A stretch of DNA of 64,000 nucleotides from assembly GCF_900091495.1 (NCBI RefSeq), contig NZ_LT607413.1:1116001-1180000 (forward strand), given 5' to 3'. How positions within the stretch are numbered: the stretch's first letter is position 1; each line of letters opens with the position of its first letter. Source of the DNA: Micromonospora echinospora. Lineage in GTDB: Bacteria; Actinomycetota; Actinomycetes; Mycobacteriales; Micromonosporaceae. The notes under the pieces are model-generated. The model searched no databases. It had not been told where the DNA came from and saw only the letters and a program-made list of their open reading frames with translations. Positions 54,240 to 63,667 of the stretch are shown here, one piece after another. The position numbers and the translations under genes were made by a program.

Positions 54240-54550
54240 TGCCTTCGCAAGGCGGGCGGGGGGATGGCACTCACGAGGCGCCCAGCCCGTACACAGTGAT
54301 GTTCTCTCGGCAGGCCCGCCGCAACCTACACGAGGATCTGCCACTGGAGGTCGCGGTCGCGGCGACGGAGACCATCGAGCACGCGATAGCGGTCAACCCT
54401 TATCGGGCTGGCAAACCACTCGACGAGCCCTTCGACGGCTTTCACTCCGCCCGCCGCGGCACGTACCGGATCATCTACCGGATCAACGAGGCCAAACGGA
54501 TCGTGGAGATCCACTCGATCCGCCACCGACGCGACGCCTACCGCTTCTAG
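54239..54550 (+). CDS. RelE/ParE-family toxin
   Basis: A 103-residue protein whose core begins near residue 18 (YTVMFSRQARRNLHEDLP) and ends RRGTYRIIYRINEAKRIVEI plus HSIRHRRDAYRF, the typical RelE layout with basic and aromatic residues at the C-terminus. RelE toxins cut mRNA on the ribosome; ParE relatives act on gyrase. The RIIYRI...IRHRRDAY ending favours RelE. A bidirectional hairpin follows. Confidence 0.9.
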   Translation: MPSQGGRGDGTHEAPSPYTVMFSRQARRNLHEDLPLEVAVAATETIEHAIAVNPYRAGKPLDEPFDGFHSARRGTYRIIYRINEAKRIVEIHSIRHRRDAYRF

Positions 54551-54603
54551 GACACGCCAGGCCCTGCTTCACCGGGCTGGCGTGCCCAGACGCGTCGGTA
54601 GGG

Positions 54604-54639
54604 CGGCACCCGGCCTGCCCCAGGACAGGCCGGGTGCCG
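54604..54639. terminator. Bidirectional terminator between toxin and cbs
   Basis: CGGCACCCGGCCTG (54604-54617) pairs perfectly with 54626-54639 around 8 bases; it sits 3 bases before the cbs stop. Confidence 0.7.
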
Positions 54640-54642
54640 TGC

Positions 54643-56013
<1,371 letters not shown>

Positions 56014-56087
56014 CTCGTTGTGCCCTTCTCCCACGGTGCCGGCGGCGGCGCCGGGCGACGGTTGGTCGAGGCCCAGGGTACGTGGCG

Positions 56088-56444
56088 TCAGGACAGGACA
56101 CTCCCAGGGATCACGGACGCGCGGCGCGCCTCCCACTCCAGGAACCGCTCCGTCTCGGCCAGCACGCTCCCGGCCAGCCAGGTGACCATGACCGCGTCGT
56201 CGACCAGGCCGAGGACGGCCAGGAACATCTCCGGCACCAGGTCGACCGGGGAGACGACGTACGCCGCCGCCGCGGTCATCAGGGCCAGCCGGAGGCCGCC
56301 GTCGTACTCGCCACGGGCGGTGGCCTTGATCATCCGGGGCAGCGCCGCCACCCGGGCGCCCAGGGACGGCCCACCACGGGCCCCGGCCATCAGCGCCCGG
56401 GCCAACGCGGCGAACGCCGCACTCCGCTTCAACGTCCTCGCCAT
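56088..56444 (-). CDS. YkvA-family (DUF1232) membrane protein
   Basis: A 118-residue protein with the signature YVVSPVDLVPE and a following hydrophobic helix (MFLAVLGLVDDAVMV). ATG 56444 starts ARTLKRSAAF; the frame upstream is not conserved. Function is unknown. It lies 74 bases before the cbs start on the same strand. Confidence 0.88.
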   Translation of the reverse strand: MARTLKRSAAFAALARALMAGARGGPSLGARVAALPRMIKATARGEYDGGLRLALMTAAAAYVVSPVDLVPEMFLAVLGLVDDAVMVTWLAGSVLAETERFLEWEARRASVIPGSVLS

Positions 56445-56611
56445 GTCAGTGCCCCTCTCTCCTCGACCAGCGTGCCGGGCCGGCGCAACCGCCGCCGGTG
56501 CCGCCGCCCGTTCCGGACGGGGCGGCGGTCGATGGATGACGTACCCAGAATGTCCCGCGGCCAGGCACCGGAGCGCCATCGTGGGGACAGCGACGTGTCG
56601 CTCCCGCGCGG

Positions 56612-56617
56612 TACTGT
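56612..56617 (+). promoter_or_regulatory. -10 box (TACTGT) of the SGNH pair
   Basis: TACTGT ends 6 bases before ATG 56624, a leaderless arrangement. Confidence 0.5.
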
Positions 56618-56623
56618 CGGCTC

Positions 56624-57826
56624 ATGGAGGAGGTGACGGGACCCGTCGTGTCGACCGGTGCCGGCTGGCGACGCGCCCGGCAGGTCGCCCGCTACACGGC
56701 GATCGGCGCGGGTGCCACGGTGGCGGCCTTCGCCACCACGACCGGCGTCCTCCTCGGCCAGGCCAAGCAGGCCCGCCGGACGATCCCGATGGCCGAGGCG
56801 CCCCCACCCCGCTGCGACGGCGTCTACGGTCCCAAGCTCCCCGGCCGCCCCCTCACCACGGTGATCCTCGGCGACTCCTCCGCCGCCGGTTACGGCGTAC
56901 ACCGGCGTCGGGAGACCCTCGGCGCGCTGCTCGCCACCGGCCTGTCCCGCCGGCTGCACCGGCCGGTGCGGCTGCACCGGTTCGCGGTCGTCGGCAGCCT
57001 CTCGGCGGGGTTGCGACCGCAGGTCGAGGCCGCCCTGGAGCAGCAGCCTGACCTCGCGGTCATCCTGGTCGGCGGCAATGACGTGACCAACCGCACCCCG
57101 CCGGCCGTGGCCGTGCGCTACCTCACCGACGCGGTCCGCGACCTGCGCGCGGCCGGCGCGGAGGTGGTCGTCGGCACCTGTCCCGACCTGGGGGCGATCC
57201 AGCCGATCCAACCGCCGCTGCGCTGGCTGGCCCGCCGCTGGGGTCGGCAGCTCGCCGCCGCCCAGACGGTGGCGGTGGTCGAGGCGGGCGGCTGGACGGT
57301 CTCCCTCGGCGACCTGCTCGGCCCCCGGTTCGCGGCGGAGCCGGGCCGGATGTTCGCCTGGGACCGGTTCCACCCGTCCGCCGAGGGGTACGCGGTGGCC
57401 GCGTCCGTGCTGCTGCCGACGGTCCTCTCGGCGCTCGGCGCGGGTCCGGAGCGCCGGCCCGCGCTGACCCGGGGCGAGGGCGTACGGTCGCTGCCACAGG
57501 CGGCGCAGGAGGCCGCCCGGCACCCGGGCACCGAGGTCAGCGGCACCCAGGTCAGCGGTCGCGACCGGGGCCCGGCCGGGCGCTGGGCGCAACTGCGGCG
57601 GCGGGCCTTCGTCGCGGTCGGCGCGCTTCCCGCGCACGCGGGTGAACCGGTGCCGCACCGCGCCGACGCGGTCCCCGCACCCGGCGGACCGGAGAGCGGC
57701 GACGTGCTCCGACCGGCAGGGAGGGCGGAGACAGACGACGTGGTCCGACCGGCGGGAAGGCCGGAGACAGGCGACGTGGTCCGACCGGCCGGGGGCACGC
57801 AGACAGCAGTGGAGGGACGAGCATGA
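56624..57826 (+). CDS. SGNH/GDSL-family hydrolase with repeat tail
   Basis: The 400-residue protein has an N-terminal hydrophobic segment (about 24-44), then the SGNH fold: block I GDSSA at 83-87 (S85), GGNDVTN near 155, and the His block WDRFHPSAEGY. It is probably membrane-anchored and faces outward, hydrolysing an ester of a lipid or wall polymer. The last 45 residues contain three 12-residue repeats (DVVRPAGRPETG type). ATG 56624 fits the -10 box; GTG 56648 is possible. It is coupled to the second SGNH gene by ATGA. Confidence 0.88.
   Translation: MEEVTGPVVSTGAGWRRARQVARYTAIGAGATVAAFATTTGVLLGQAKQARRTIPMAEAPPPRCDGVYGPKLPGRPLTTVILGDSSAAGYGVHRRRETLGALLATGLSRRLHRPVRLHRFAVVGSLSAGLRPQVEAALEQQPDLAVILVGGNDVTNRTPPAVAVRYLTDAVRDLRAAGAEVVVGTCPDLGAIQPIQPPLRWLARRWGRQLAAAQTVAVVEAGGWTVSLGDLLGPRFAAEPGRMFAWDRFHPSAEGYAVAASVLLPTVLSALGAGPERRPALTRGEGVRSLPQAAQEAARHPGTEVSGTQVSGRDRGPAGRWAQLRRRAFVAVGALPAHAGEPVPHRADAVPAPGGPESGDVLRPAGRAETDDVVRPAGRPETGDVVRPAGGTQTAVEGRA
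57695..57806 (+). repeat. Three 36-bp tandem repeats in the SGNH tail
   Basis: GACGTG(C/G)TCCGACCGG starts at 57701, 57737 and 57773, exactly 36 bases apart and in frame, encoding three 12-residue units rich in Pro, Arg, Gly and Glu. Confidence 0.85.
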
Positions 57827-58626
57827 GCGAGCGGAACACCCGCACCGAACTGGCGGCCCGCATGGGCCGGGTCGCGGCCCTCTCCCTGCTGGCCGGCACG
57901 GTCGGCGGCGCGGCCGTCCTCGCCGGGGAGGCCTTCGTCGCCCGCACCCGCCGGTACGCCGAACCGGAACTCGGCCTCGCCCTGCGGGCGACGGTCGGGC
58001 GGACGGACGCGCCCCCGCTGCGGCTGGTCCTGCTCGGTGACTCGGCGGCCCTCGGGGTCGGCGTGCAGCAGTTCGGCGAGACGGTCGGCGGCCAGTTGGC
58101 CCACCTGCTCGCCGAGGGGCCGAACGGCCGTCGGGTGCACCTGTCCAGCGTCGGGGTCTCCGGGTCCCGTTCCACCGACCTGGCCACCCAGGTGGCCCGG
58201 GCCCTCCTCGGAGGCCGTCCGGACGTGGCGGTGATCCTGATCGGAGCGAACGACGCGACGACCCTGCGGCGGCCGTCCGACGCGGCGGCGTACCTCGGTG
58301 GCGCGGTCCGCCGGCTGTGCGACGCCGGGGTGGAGGTCGTCGTCGGCACCTGTCCCGACCTCGGCGCGGTCCGGGCCGTCGCCCCGCCGCTGCGTCAGGT
58401 GATCGGCTGGTCCGGGCGACGCACCGCGCGGGCGCAGACCATGGCGGTGCTGGAGGCCGGGGGCACGGTCGTGGATCTCGCCACCGAGACCGGAGCGGTC
58501 TTCCGGGCCGACGCCGGGACGCTCTGCCACGACGGATACCACCCCTCCGCCGACGGCTACCGGGTCTGGGCGCACGCGCTGCTCCCGGCGGTGGCCGCCG
58601 CCGCAGCCGTCGCCTCGTCCCGCTGA
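57823..58626 (+). CDS. SGNH/GDSL-family hydrolase
   Basis: A 267-residue paralogue of the preceding protein: hydrophobic N-terminus (about 17-40), block I GDSAA at 72-76 (S74), IGANDAT, VVVGTCPDLGA (shared word for word with its neighbour except one residue) and the His block HDGYHPSADGY. Likely another exported lipase or esterase. It starts at ATG 57823 over the previous stop. Confidence 0.9.
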   Translation: MSERNTRTELAARMGRVAALSLLAGTVGGAAVLAGEAFVARTRRYAEPELGLALRATVGRTDAPPLRLVLLGDSAALGVGVQQFGETVGGQLAHLLAEGPNGRRVHLSSVGVSGSRSTDLATQVARALLGGRPDVAVILIGANDATTLRRPSDAAAYLGGAVRRLCDAGVEVVVGTCPDLGAVRAVAPPLRQVIGWSGRRTARAQTMAVLEAGGTVVDLATETGAVFRADAGTLCHDGYHPSADGYRVWAHALLPAVAAAAAVASSR

Positions 58627-58692
58627 CCGGGCGCACCGCGCAGACCGACAGCCGTCGCCCCGGGCCACTTCCACCACAAGTTACCGACGGGT

Positions 58693-58698
58693 TAACGT
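58693..58698 (+). promoter_or_regulatory. -10 box (TAACGT) of the thiolase gene
   Basis: TAACGT ends 6 bases before ATG 58705; leaderless transcription is likely. Confidence 0.5.
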
Positions 58699-58704
58699 TG
58701 GCTC

Positions 58705-59967
58705 ATGCCGACTGAGTCGTCCCGCGACGCCGTCATCGTCGCCACCGCCCGCTCCCCCATCGGCCGGGCGCACAAGGGTTCCCTCCGCGACGTCCGCCCG
58801 GACGACCTCGCGGCGACCATCGTCCGGGCCGCGCTGGACAAGGTTCCCCAGCTCGACCCGACCGAGATCGACGACCTCCACCTGGGCTGCGGTCTGCCCG
58901 GGGGCGAGCAGGGCTTCAACATGGCCCGGGTGGTGGCCACCCTGCTCGGACTGGACACCGTGCCCGGCGCGACCCTGACCCGGTACTGTGCCTCGTCGCT
59001 CCAGACCACCCGGATGGCGATGCACGCGATCCGGGCCGGCGAGGGGGACGTCTTCGTCTCCGCCGGGGTCGAGTGCGTCTCCCGGTTTGCCCGGGGCAGC
59101 TCCGACGCCCTGCCGTCGGAGGCGCAGGCACTGGTCGGCGGTGGTTGGGAGAACCCGCGCTTCGCGGCGGCCCAGGAGCGGTCGGCCCGCCGGGCGGCCG
59201 GCGGCGCGGAGGTCTGGACCGACCCGCGCGAGGCCGGCGAGCTGCCCGACATCTACCTCGCCATGGGGCAGACGGCCGAAAACCTGGCCCAGGCGTACGA
59301 CGTGACCCGCGCCGACATGGACGAGTTCGGTGTCCGTAGCCAGAACCTCGCCGAGAAGGCGATCGCCGACGGGTTCTGGGCACGGGAGATCACCCCGGTC
59401 ACCACCCCGGACGGCACCGTGGTCAGCACCGACGACGGCCCCCGCCCCGGGGTGACCCTGGCGGGCGTGGCCGGGTTGAAACCGGTGTTCCGCCCGGACG
59501 GTCGGATCACCGCCGGCAACTGCTGCCCGCTCAACGACGGGGCCGCCGCCGTGGTGATCATGAGCGCCCAGCGGGCCCGGGACCTGGGCATCACCCCGCT
59601 GGCCCGGATCGTCTCCACCGGCGTCACCGCCCTCTCCCCGGAGATCATGGGCCTCGGGCCGGTCGAGGCGAGCCGACAGGCACTCGACCGGGCCGGCATG
59701 ACCATCGACGACGTCGACCTGGTGGAAATCAACGAGGCGTTCGCCGCCCAGGTGATCCCCTCGTACCGGCAGCTCGGCATCCCGCTGGAGAAGCTGAACG
59801 TGATGGGTGGCGCGATCGCCGTCGGCCACCCGTTCGGCATGAGCGGGGCCCGGATCACCGGCACGCTGCTCAACGCCCTCGACTGGCACGACAAGTCCAT
59901 CGGCCTGGAGACCATGTGCGTCGGCGGCGGTCAGGGCATGGCGATGGTCCTCGAACGCCTCTCCTGA
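58705..59967 (+). CDS. Acetyl-CoA C-acetyltransferase (thiolase)
   Basis: A 420-residue thiolase that condenses two acetyl-CoA or cleaves 3-ketoacyl-CoA. The triad is intact: C95 in TRYCASSLQT, H375 in GHPFGMSGAR and C405 in MCVGGGQG. Together with aacS and the acyl-CoA dehydrogenase it fits short-chain acyl-CoA metabolism. A beta-oxidation FadA role is equally possible. Monocistronic. Confidence 0.93.
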   Translation: MPTESSRDAVIVATARSPIGRAHKGSLRDVRPDDLAATIVRAALDKVPQLDPTEIDDLHLGCGLPGGEQGFNMARVVATLLGLDTVPGATLTRYCASSLQTTRMAMHAIRAGEGDVFVSAGVECVSRFARGSSDALPSEAQALVGGGWENPRFAAAQERSARRAAGGAEVWTDPREAGELPDIYLAMGQTAENLAQAYDVTRADMDEFGVRSQNLAEKAIADGFWAREITPVTTPDGTVVSTDDGPRPGVTLAGVAGLKPVFRPDGRITAGNCCPLNDGAAAVVIMSAQRARDLGITPLARIVSTGVTALSPEIMGLGPVEASRQALDRAGMTIDDVDLVEINEAFAAQVIPSYRQLGIPLEKLNVMGGAIAVGHPFGMSGARITGTLLNALDWHDKSIGLETMCVGGGQGMAMVLERLS

Positions 59968-59993
59968 CGTCGCTGCCGGCCCACAGCGGTCGG

Positions 59994-60374
59994 TCAGAGG
60001 GCGTTCCGGGTCGCCGTCACCTCGGCGGCGGCCCGGACCAGCATCTCGGGCGTGGGCGCTGCGGCGACCAGGTCGGCGGCGACCACCCGGAGTTGGTCGG
60101 GCAGGGCGAGGTCGTTGGCCAGCCGGGGCACGGTCCGGCGGGGCTGGCCCTCGGCGTCGGCGGCCAGGTTGGCGACCTCCTGCACGAGCCGGTGCACCAG
60201 GTCGGCGCGGGAGACGTTGCCGTCGGCGGCCAGCGCCGACCAGCGCGGCGGCTGCCAGTGCCCGACCTGCCGGACCAGCAGCTCCACCGCCCGGTCCAGC
60301 TCCACCGCCCGGTCCGGGTCCGTCGCCCGGTCCGGCCCGGTGGCGGAGCCCGGGTCGTCGGCCGCCGGGTTCAC
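59994..60374 (-). CDS. Hypothetical helical protein
   Basis: A 126-residue all-helical acidic protein with GHWQPPRWSALAADG and repeated DRAVEL near residue 22, where an 18-bp unit is tandemly duplicated. GTG 60374 is the likely start. It is convergent with the thiolase. No family is recognised. Confidence 0.65.
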   Translation of the reverse strand: MNPAADDPGSATGPDRATDPDRAVELDRAVELLVRQVGHWQPPRWSALAADGNVSRADLVHRLVQEVANLAADAEGQPRRTVPRLANDLALPDQLRVVAADLVAAAPTPEMLVRAAAEVTATRNAL

Positions 60375-60580
60375 CGGACACCGGCCTGGTCCGCCGGGTA
60401 CGCCCCGGCCCGCGTGCTGCTCACCGGAGCGAGTCTACGGTCACGTCACCCGCCCCGGACTCGGTCGCCTGCCGGACTCCCGGTCGGGTCCGACGCGACC
60501 GGAGACGGTGGCCACGCCCCACAACGACGGGCGCCCGCCCCCGGGAAGGGACGGGCGCACCGGTCGACCAGTTGCTCTCT

Positions 60581-60618
60581 GACTGTCTGCCCAGTCAGCG
60601 CTGACTGTTTGCTCAGTC
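60581..60618. repeat. Duplicated short hairpins at the Bax-inhibitor gene end
   Basis: CTGACTGT-CTGCCCAGTC and CTGACTGT-TTGCTCAGTC follow each other; each has GACTG/CAGTC arms. The second contains the stop of the next gene (60613). Confidence 0.5.
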
Positions 60619-61443
60619 GTCGCCTTGGAAGTAGCTCAGCAGGCGCAGGATCTCGATGTAGAGCCAGACCAGGCTGACCAGGATGCCGAAGGCGGCCACC
60701 CAGGAGTAGCGCTGGGGCAGCCCCATCCGGACGCCCTCCTCCACCTCGTGGAAGCTCAGGATGAAGCTGAGCGACGCCACCACGATGCAGACCAGGCTGA
60801 AGCCGATGGCCAGCGGGCTGCCGTCCCGCAGGCCGGTGTTGACGCCGAACAGCGCCAGCACCAGGTTGATCAGCATGACGGCGAAGAGGCCCACCATCAC
60901 GGCGATCATGCCGCGCACGAACTTCGGGGTGGCCCGGATGACGCGCGCCTTGTAGAGCACGGCCATCAGGAAGAACACGCCGAACGTGGCGGTGGTGGCC
61001 TGGAGCACGATGCCGTCGTAGAGCGACTCGAAGGCCTTGCTCACCATGCCGACGAAGACGCCCTCGACGACCGCGTACGTGATGACGAGCGCCGGGTTGG
61101 CCATCCGGGAGAACGAGATGACCATACCGAGCACGAGGCCGACGACGGCGGCCCCGATCCACGCCACACCGACCAGGGCGTCGGGCACGAGCACCCAGGC
61201 AGCCGCAGCGGAGGCGGCGAGGATGCCGAGGAGCATGACGGTCTTGACCACGACGTCGTCGAGCGACATCGGCGTCACGGTGGGCGGTGCGGCCGGGTAA
61301 CCGGGGGCCGCCGGGTAGCCCGCACCCGGGTACTGCTGGGGGTAACCGGGCTGTCCGTACGGCCCGGTCGGGGCGTACCCGGCCGCCCGCTCCCGCTCAG
61401 CCGCCTGGCCGAGCCGGGCGAGCACCGGGTTCGAGGTCTTCAC
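60613..61443 (-). CDS. Bax inhibitor-1/YccA-family membrane protein
   Basis: The 276 residues have a proline/tyrosine-rich cytoplasmic head (about 25-55, GYPAAPGYPAAPP) and seven TM segments from about 65, ending with the acidic YFQGDD. The TMBIM fold and the late EVEEGVRMGLPQRYSW are typical. Bacterial members are proposed Ca2+ or H+ channels. ATG 61443 follows GGGAGG. Confidence 0.9.
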   Translation of the reverse strand: MKTSNPVLARLGQAAERERAAGYAPTGPYGQPGYPQQYPGAGYPAAPGYPAAPPTVTPMSLDDVVVKTVMLLGILAASAAAAWVLVPDALVGVAWIGAAVVGLVLGMVISFSRMANPALVITYAVVEGVFVGMVSKAFESLYDGIVLQATTATFGVFFLMAVLYKARVIRATPKFVRGMIAVMVGLFAVMLINLVLALFGVNTGLRDGSPLAIGFSLVCIVVASLSFILSFHEVEEGVRMGLPQRYSWVAAFGILVSLVWLYIEILRLLSYFQGDD

Positions 61444-61548
61444 TTTCAGCCTCCCTCAGGGGGTCGATGCACGTTCGACGTGCCTATCCAGGGTAAACCG
61501 CCGGGCCGACCTCTTGGTGATCACCAGGCTGAAGGGAAGCTGAGAGTC

Positions 61549-61632
61549 TGGTGCCCGGGGCGGGGGTCGAACCCGCACGCCTTGCGGCAGCCGCTTTTAA
61601 GGCGGCCGTGTCTGCCGTTCCACCACCCGGGC
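61549..61632 (-). tRNA. tRNA-Leu (UAA)
   Basis: Complete cloverleaf: acceptor GCCCGGG/CCCGGGC, anticodon stem GCCGC/GCGGC with loop CTTAAAA (anticodon UAA, 61597-61599), a short extra arm as in class II tRNAs, T arm GCGGG-TTCGACC-CCCGC, and an encoded CCA. Confidence 0.95.
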
Positions 61633-61736
61633 GGGTGACCCACCGGCGCGTCGACACGCGGCGGTGCAGTGTCACGGTAACCGGTCTCGCCGAACCCGGC
61701 GTACCCCGATACCACTCCGGCACTATGGTCGAGGCC

Positions 61737-63569
61737 GTGAGCAGCGCAGCCTGTGCCGATCAGGACGCCGGACCCGATCGGGAGGCCACCCGGGACCTCC
61801 CGCCGGTGCCCGGCTCCCGGCGCGCCCGGCTCCTCGCCGCGGCCCACCGGAACCGGGTGGACCTGCTGGCCGGTCTGGGCTTCCTGGTCCTCGCCGGAGT
61901 GCTCACCCACGGGCTCTGGCCGGACCCGTCCGGTCGGGTGCTGGCGCTCAACCCGGAGGACCAGACTCTCTACGAGTGGTTCCTGGCCGTCGACTCACGC
62001 GCGTTGCTCGGTGACTTCAGCCTGCTCACCGACCGGCTCAACGCCCCCGACGGGGTCAACCTGATGGCCAACACGACGGTCATCGCGCTCGGAGTGATCT
62101 TCGCCCCGGTCACCCTGGTCTTCGGCGCGCCGACCACGTTCGCCCTGCTCGCCGCGCTGAACCTGGCCGGCACCGCGATCGCCTGGTACGCGTTCTACGT
62201 CCGGGTGCTCGGCGCCGGCCGGCTGGCCGCCGCGCTCGGCGCCGGCCTCTGCGGCTTCGGGCCGGGCATCGTGTCGCAGACCAACAGCCACCTGCACATG
62301 ACCGCGCAGTGGCTGGTTCCGGTGATCATCTGGCTGGTGGTCCGCATGCTACGGGCCGCCGACCGTGCTCCCCGGGCCGGTGGCGGAGCGGACCGGCGGC
62401 TGGTGACCTCGGCCGTGGGGCTGGCGGTCGTGGTGACCGTCCAGGTCTTCGTCGGTGAGGAGGTGCTGTTCCTCGCCGCGCTGACCCTGGCGGTGATGAC
62501 CGTCGCCCACGCCGTCGCCGACCGGCGACTCGCCCGGCGGGCGTTCCCGGCTTTCGCGGCGGGAATGCTGCTCGCCACCGGGCTCGCCCTGGTCGTGCTC
62601 GCCTACCCGCTCTGGTTCCAGTTCGCCGGGCCGCAGGGCGTGGCCGACGGGATGTTCAGCCCGTACTACTTCTCCGCCGACCTGACGAGCTGGTGGACGT
62701 TCTCGCCGCTGTCGCTGGCCGGCGACGACACGGCGGCCCGGCTGACCACCGGACCCGCCGAGTACAACACCTTCCTCGGCTGGCCGCTGCTGCTCGTCGG
62801 CGCGGCCGGCGCGATCTGGCTGCGTCGCCAGCCGCTGGTGGTCGCCTGCGTGGCCGGCGCACTGGTGATGGGCGCCCTGTCCCTCGGCCCGGACGTGGTG
62901 GTCGACGGTACGCGGACCGGCGTCCCGGGGCCGTTCCGGTTCCTGCTCGACGTGCCGGTGGTGGACGGCGCGCTGCCGATGCGCTTCGCGCTGGCGGTGC
63001 CCCCGCTGCTGGCCACGGTGCTCGTGCTCGCCGTCGACCGGGCGCGGCGCGGCGGGGGTCGGGGGCGGGTGGTCGTCCCGGCCGCCGTCGTGGCGGCACT
63101 GCTGCCGGCGGCGCCCACCCCGCTGGCCACCGAGGACCGGCCGCCGGTGCCGGAGTTCATTACCGCCGGGCACTGGCGCGACTGCGTACGCCCCGGCGGG
63201 GTGCTGGTGCCGGTGCCCGCACCCACCCCGAGGGAGCCCTGGCCGATGCGCTGGGCGGTGGCGGCGGACGCGGCGTTCGCCCTGCCCGAGGGCTTCTTCA
63301 TCGGCTCGTACGGCCGGGACGGCACGGCGGCGATGGGCACCTACAAGCAGCCCACGTCGGCGCTGCTGGCCGAGGTGGCCCGGCACGGTGAGCAGCCCGT
63401 GGTCAGCGAGGGGCAGCGCCGGCAGGCGGCCCGGGACGCCGACTTCTGGAACGCGTCCTGCGTGGTGCTCGCCGCCAACGAGCGGCACGCCGAGAGCCTG
63501 CGCGGCACGCTGGAACAGCTCTACGGACCGGCGACCCGGGTCGCCGACGCCTGGATCTGGCGTCCCTGA
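61737..63569 (+). CDS. Polytopic GT-C-like membrane protein
   Basis: A 610-residue protein with about 10-11 TM segments. An early acidic loop (ALNPEDQTLYEWFLAVDSRALL) followed by LTDRLNAPDGVNLMANTT lies where GT-C glycosyltransferases bind the lipid sugar donor and metal. The C-terminal 170 residues are soluble and extracytoplasmic. GTG 61737 follows CACTAT by 10 bases; ATG 61725 is the alternative. It may transfer a sugar to a wall or lipid acceptor, but only the fold class is supported. Confidence 0.75.
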   Translation: MSSAACADQDAGPDREATRDLPPVPGSRRARLLAAAHRNRVDLLAGLGFLVLAGVLTHGLWPDPSGRVLALNPEDQTLYEWFLAVDSRALLGDFSLLTDRLNAPDGVNLMANTTVIALGVIFAPVTLVFGAPTTFALLAALNLAGTAIAWYAFYVRVLGAGRLAAALGAGLCGFGPGIVSQTNSHLHMTAQWLVPVIIWLVVRMLRAADRAPRAGGGADRRLVTSAVGLAVVVTVQVFVGEEVLFLAALTLAVMTVAHAVADRRLARRAFPAFAAGMLLATGLALVVLAYPLWFQFAGPQGVADGMFSPYYFSADLTSWWTFSPLSLAGDDTAARLTTGPAEYNTFLGWPLLLVGAAGAIWLRRQPLVVACVAGALVMGALSLGPDVVVDGTRTGVPGPFRFLLDVPVVDGALPMRFALAVPPLLATVLVLAVDRARRGGGRGRVVVPAAVVAALLPAAPTPLATEDRPPVPEFITAGHWRDCVRPGGVLVPVPAPTPREPWPMRWAVAADAAFALPEGFFIGSYGRDGTAAMGTYKQPTSALLAEVARHGEQPVVSEGQRRQAARDADFWNASCVVLAANERHAESLRGTLEQLYGPATRVADAWIWRP

Positions 63570-63610
63570 GCGCTCACCGGTTGGTTGGGCGATTGGCCGG
63601 TCGCCTGGTT

Positions 63611-63667
63611 GGTAGCAGGGGCCCCCTGCAGGGCAGAAAGCGGTAACAGGGGACCCCTCCTACCACC
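63611..63667. repeat. Dispersed palindromic element, copy 4 (reverse orientation)
   Basis: GGTAGCAGGGGCCCCCTGCA, GAAAGCGGTAACAGGGGACCCC, then CTACCACC, where the ndh stop codon follows at once. The core has one change (CTTTCTG for CTTTTTG). Confidence 0.75.

Noticed and set aside
57695..57806. Regularly spaced repeats as a CRISPR array
   Set aside because: Direct tandem repeats without unique spacers, in frame inside a gene; no cas genes.
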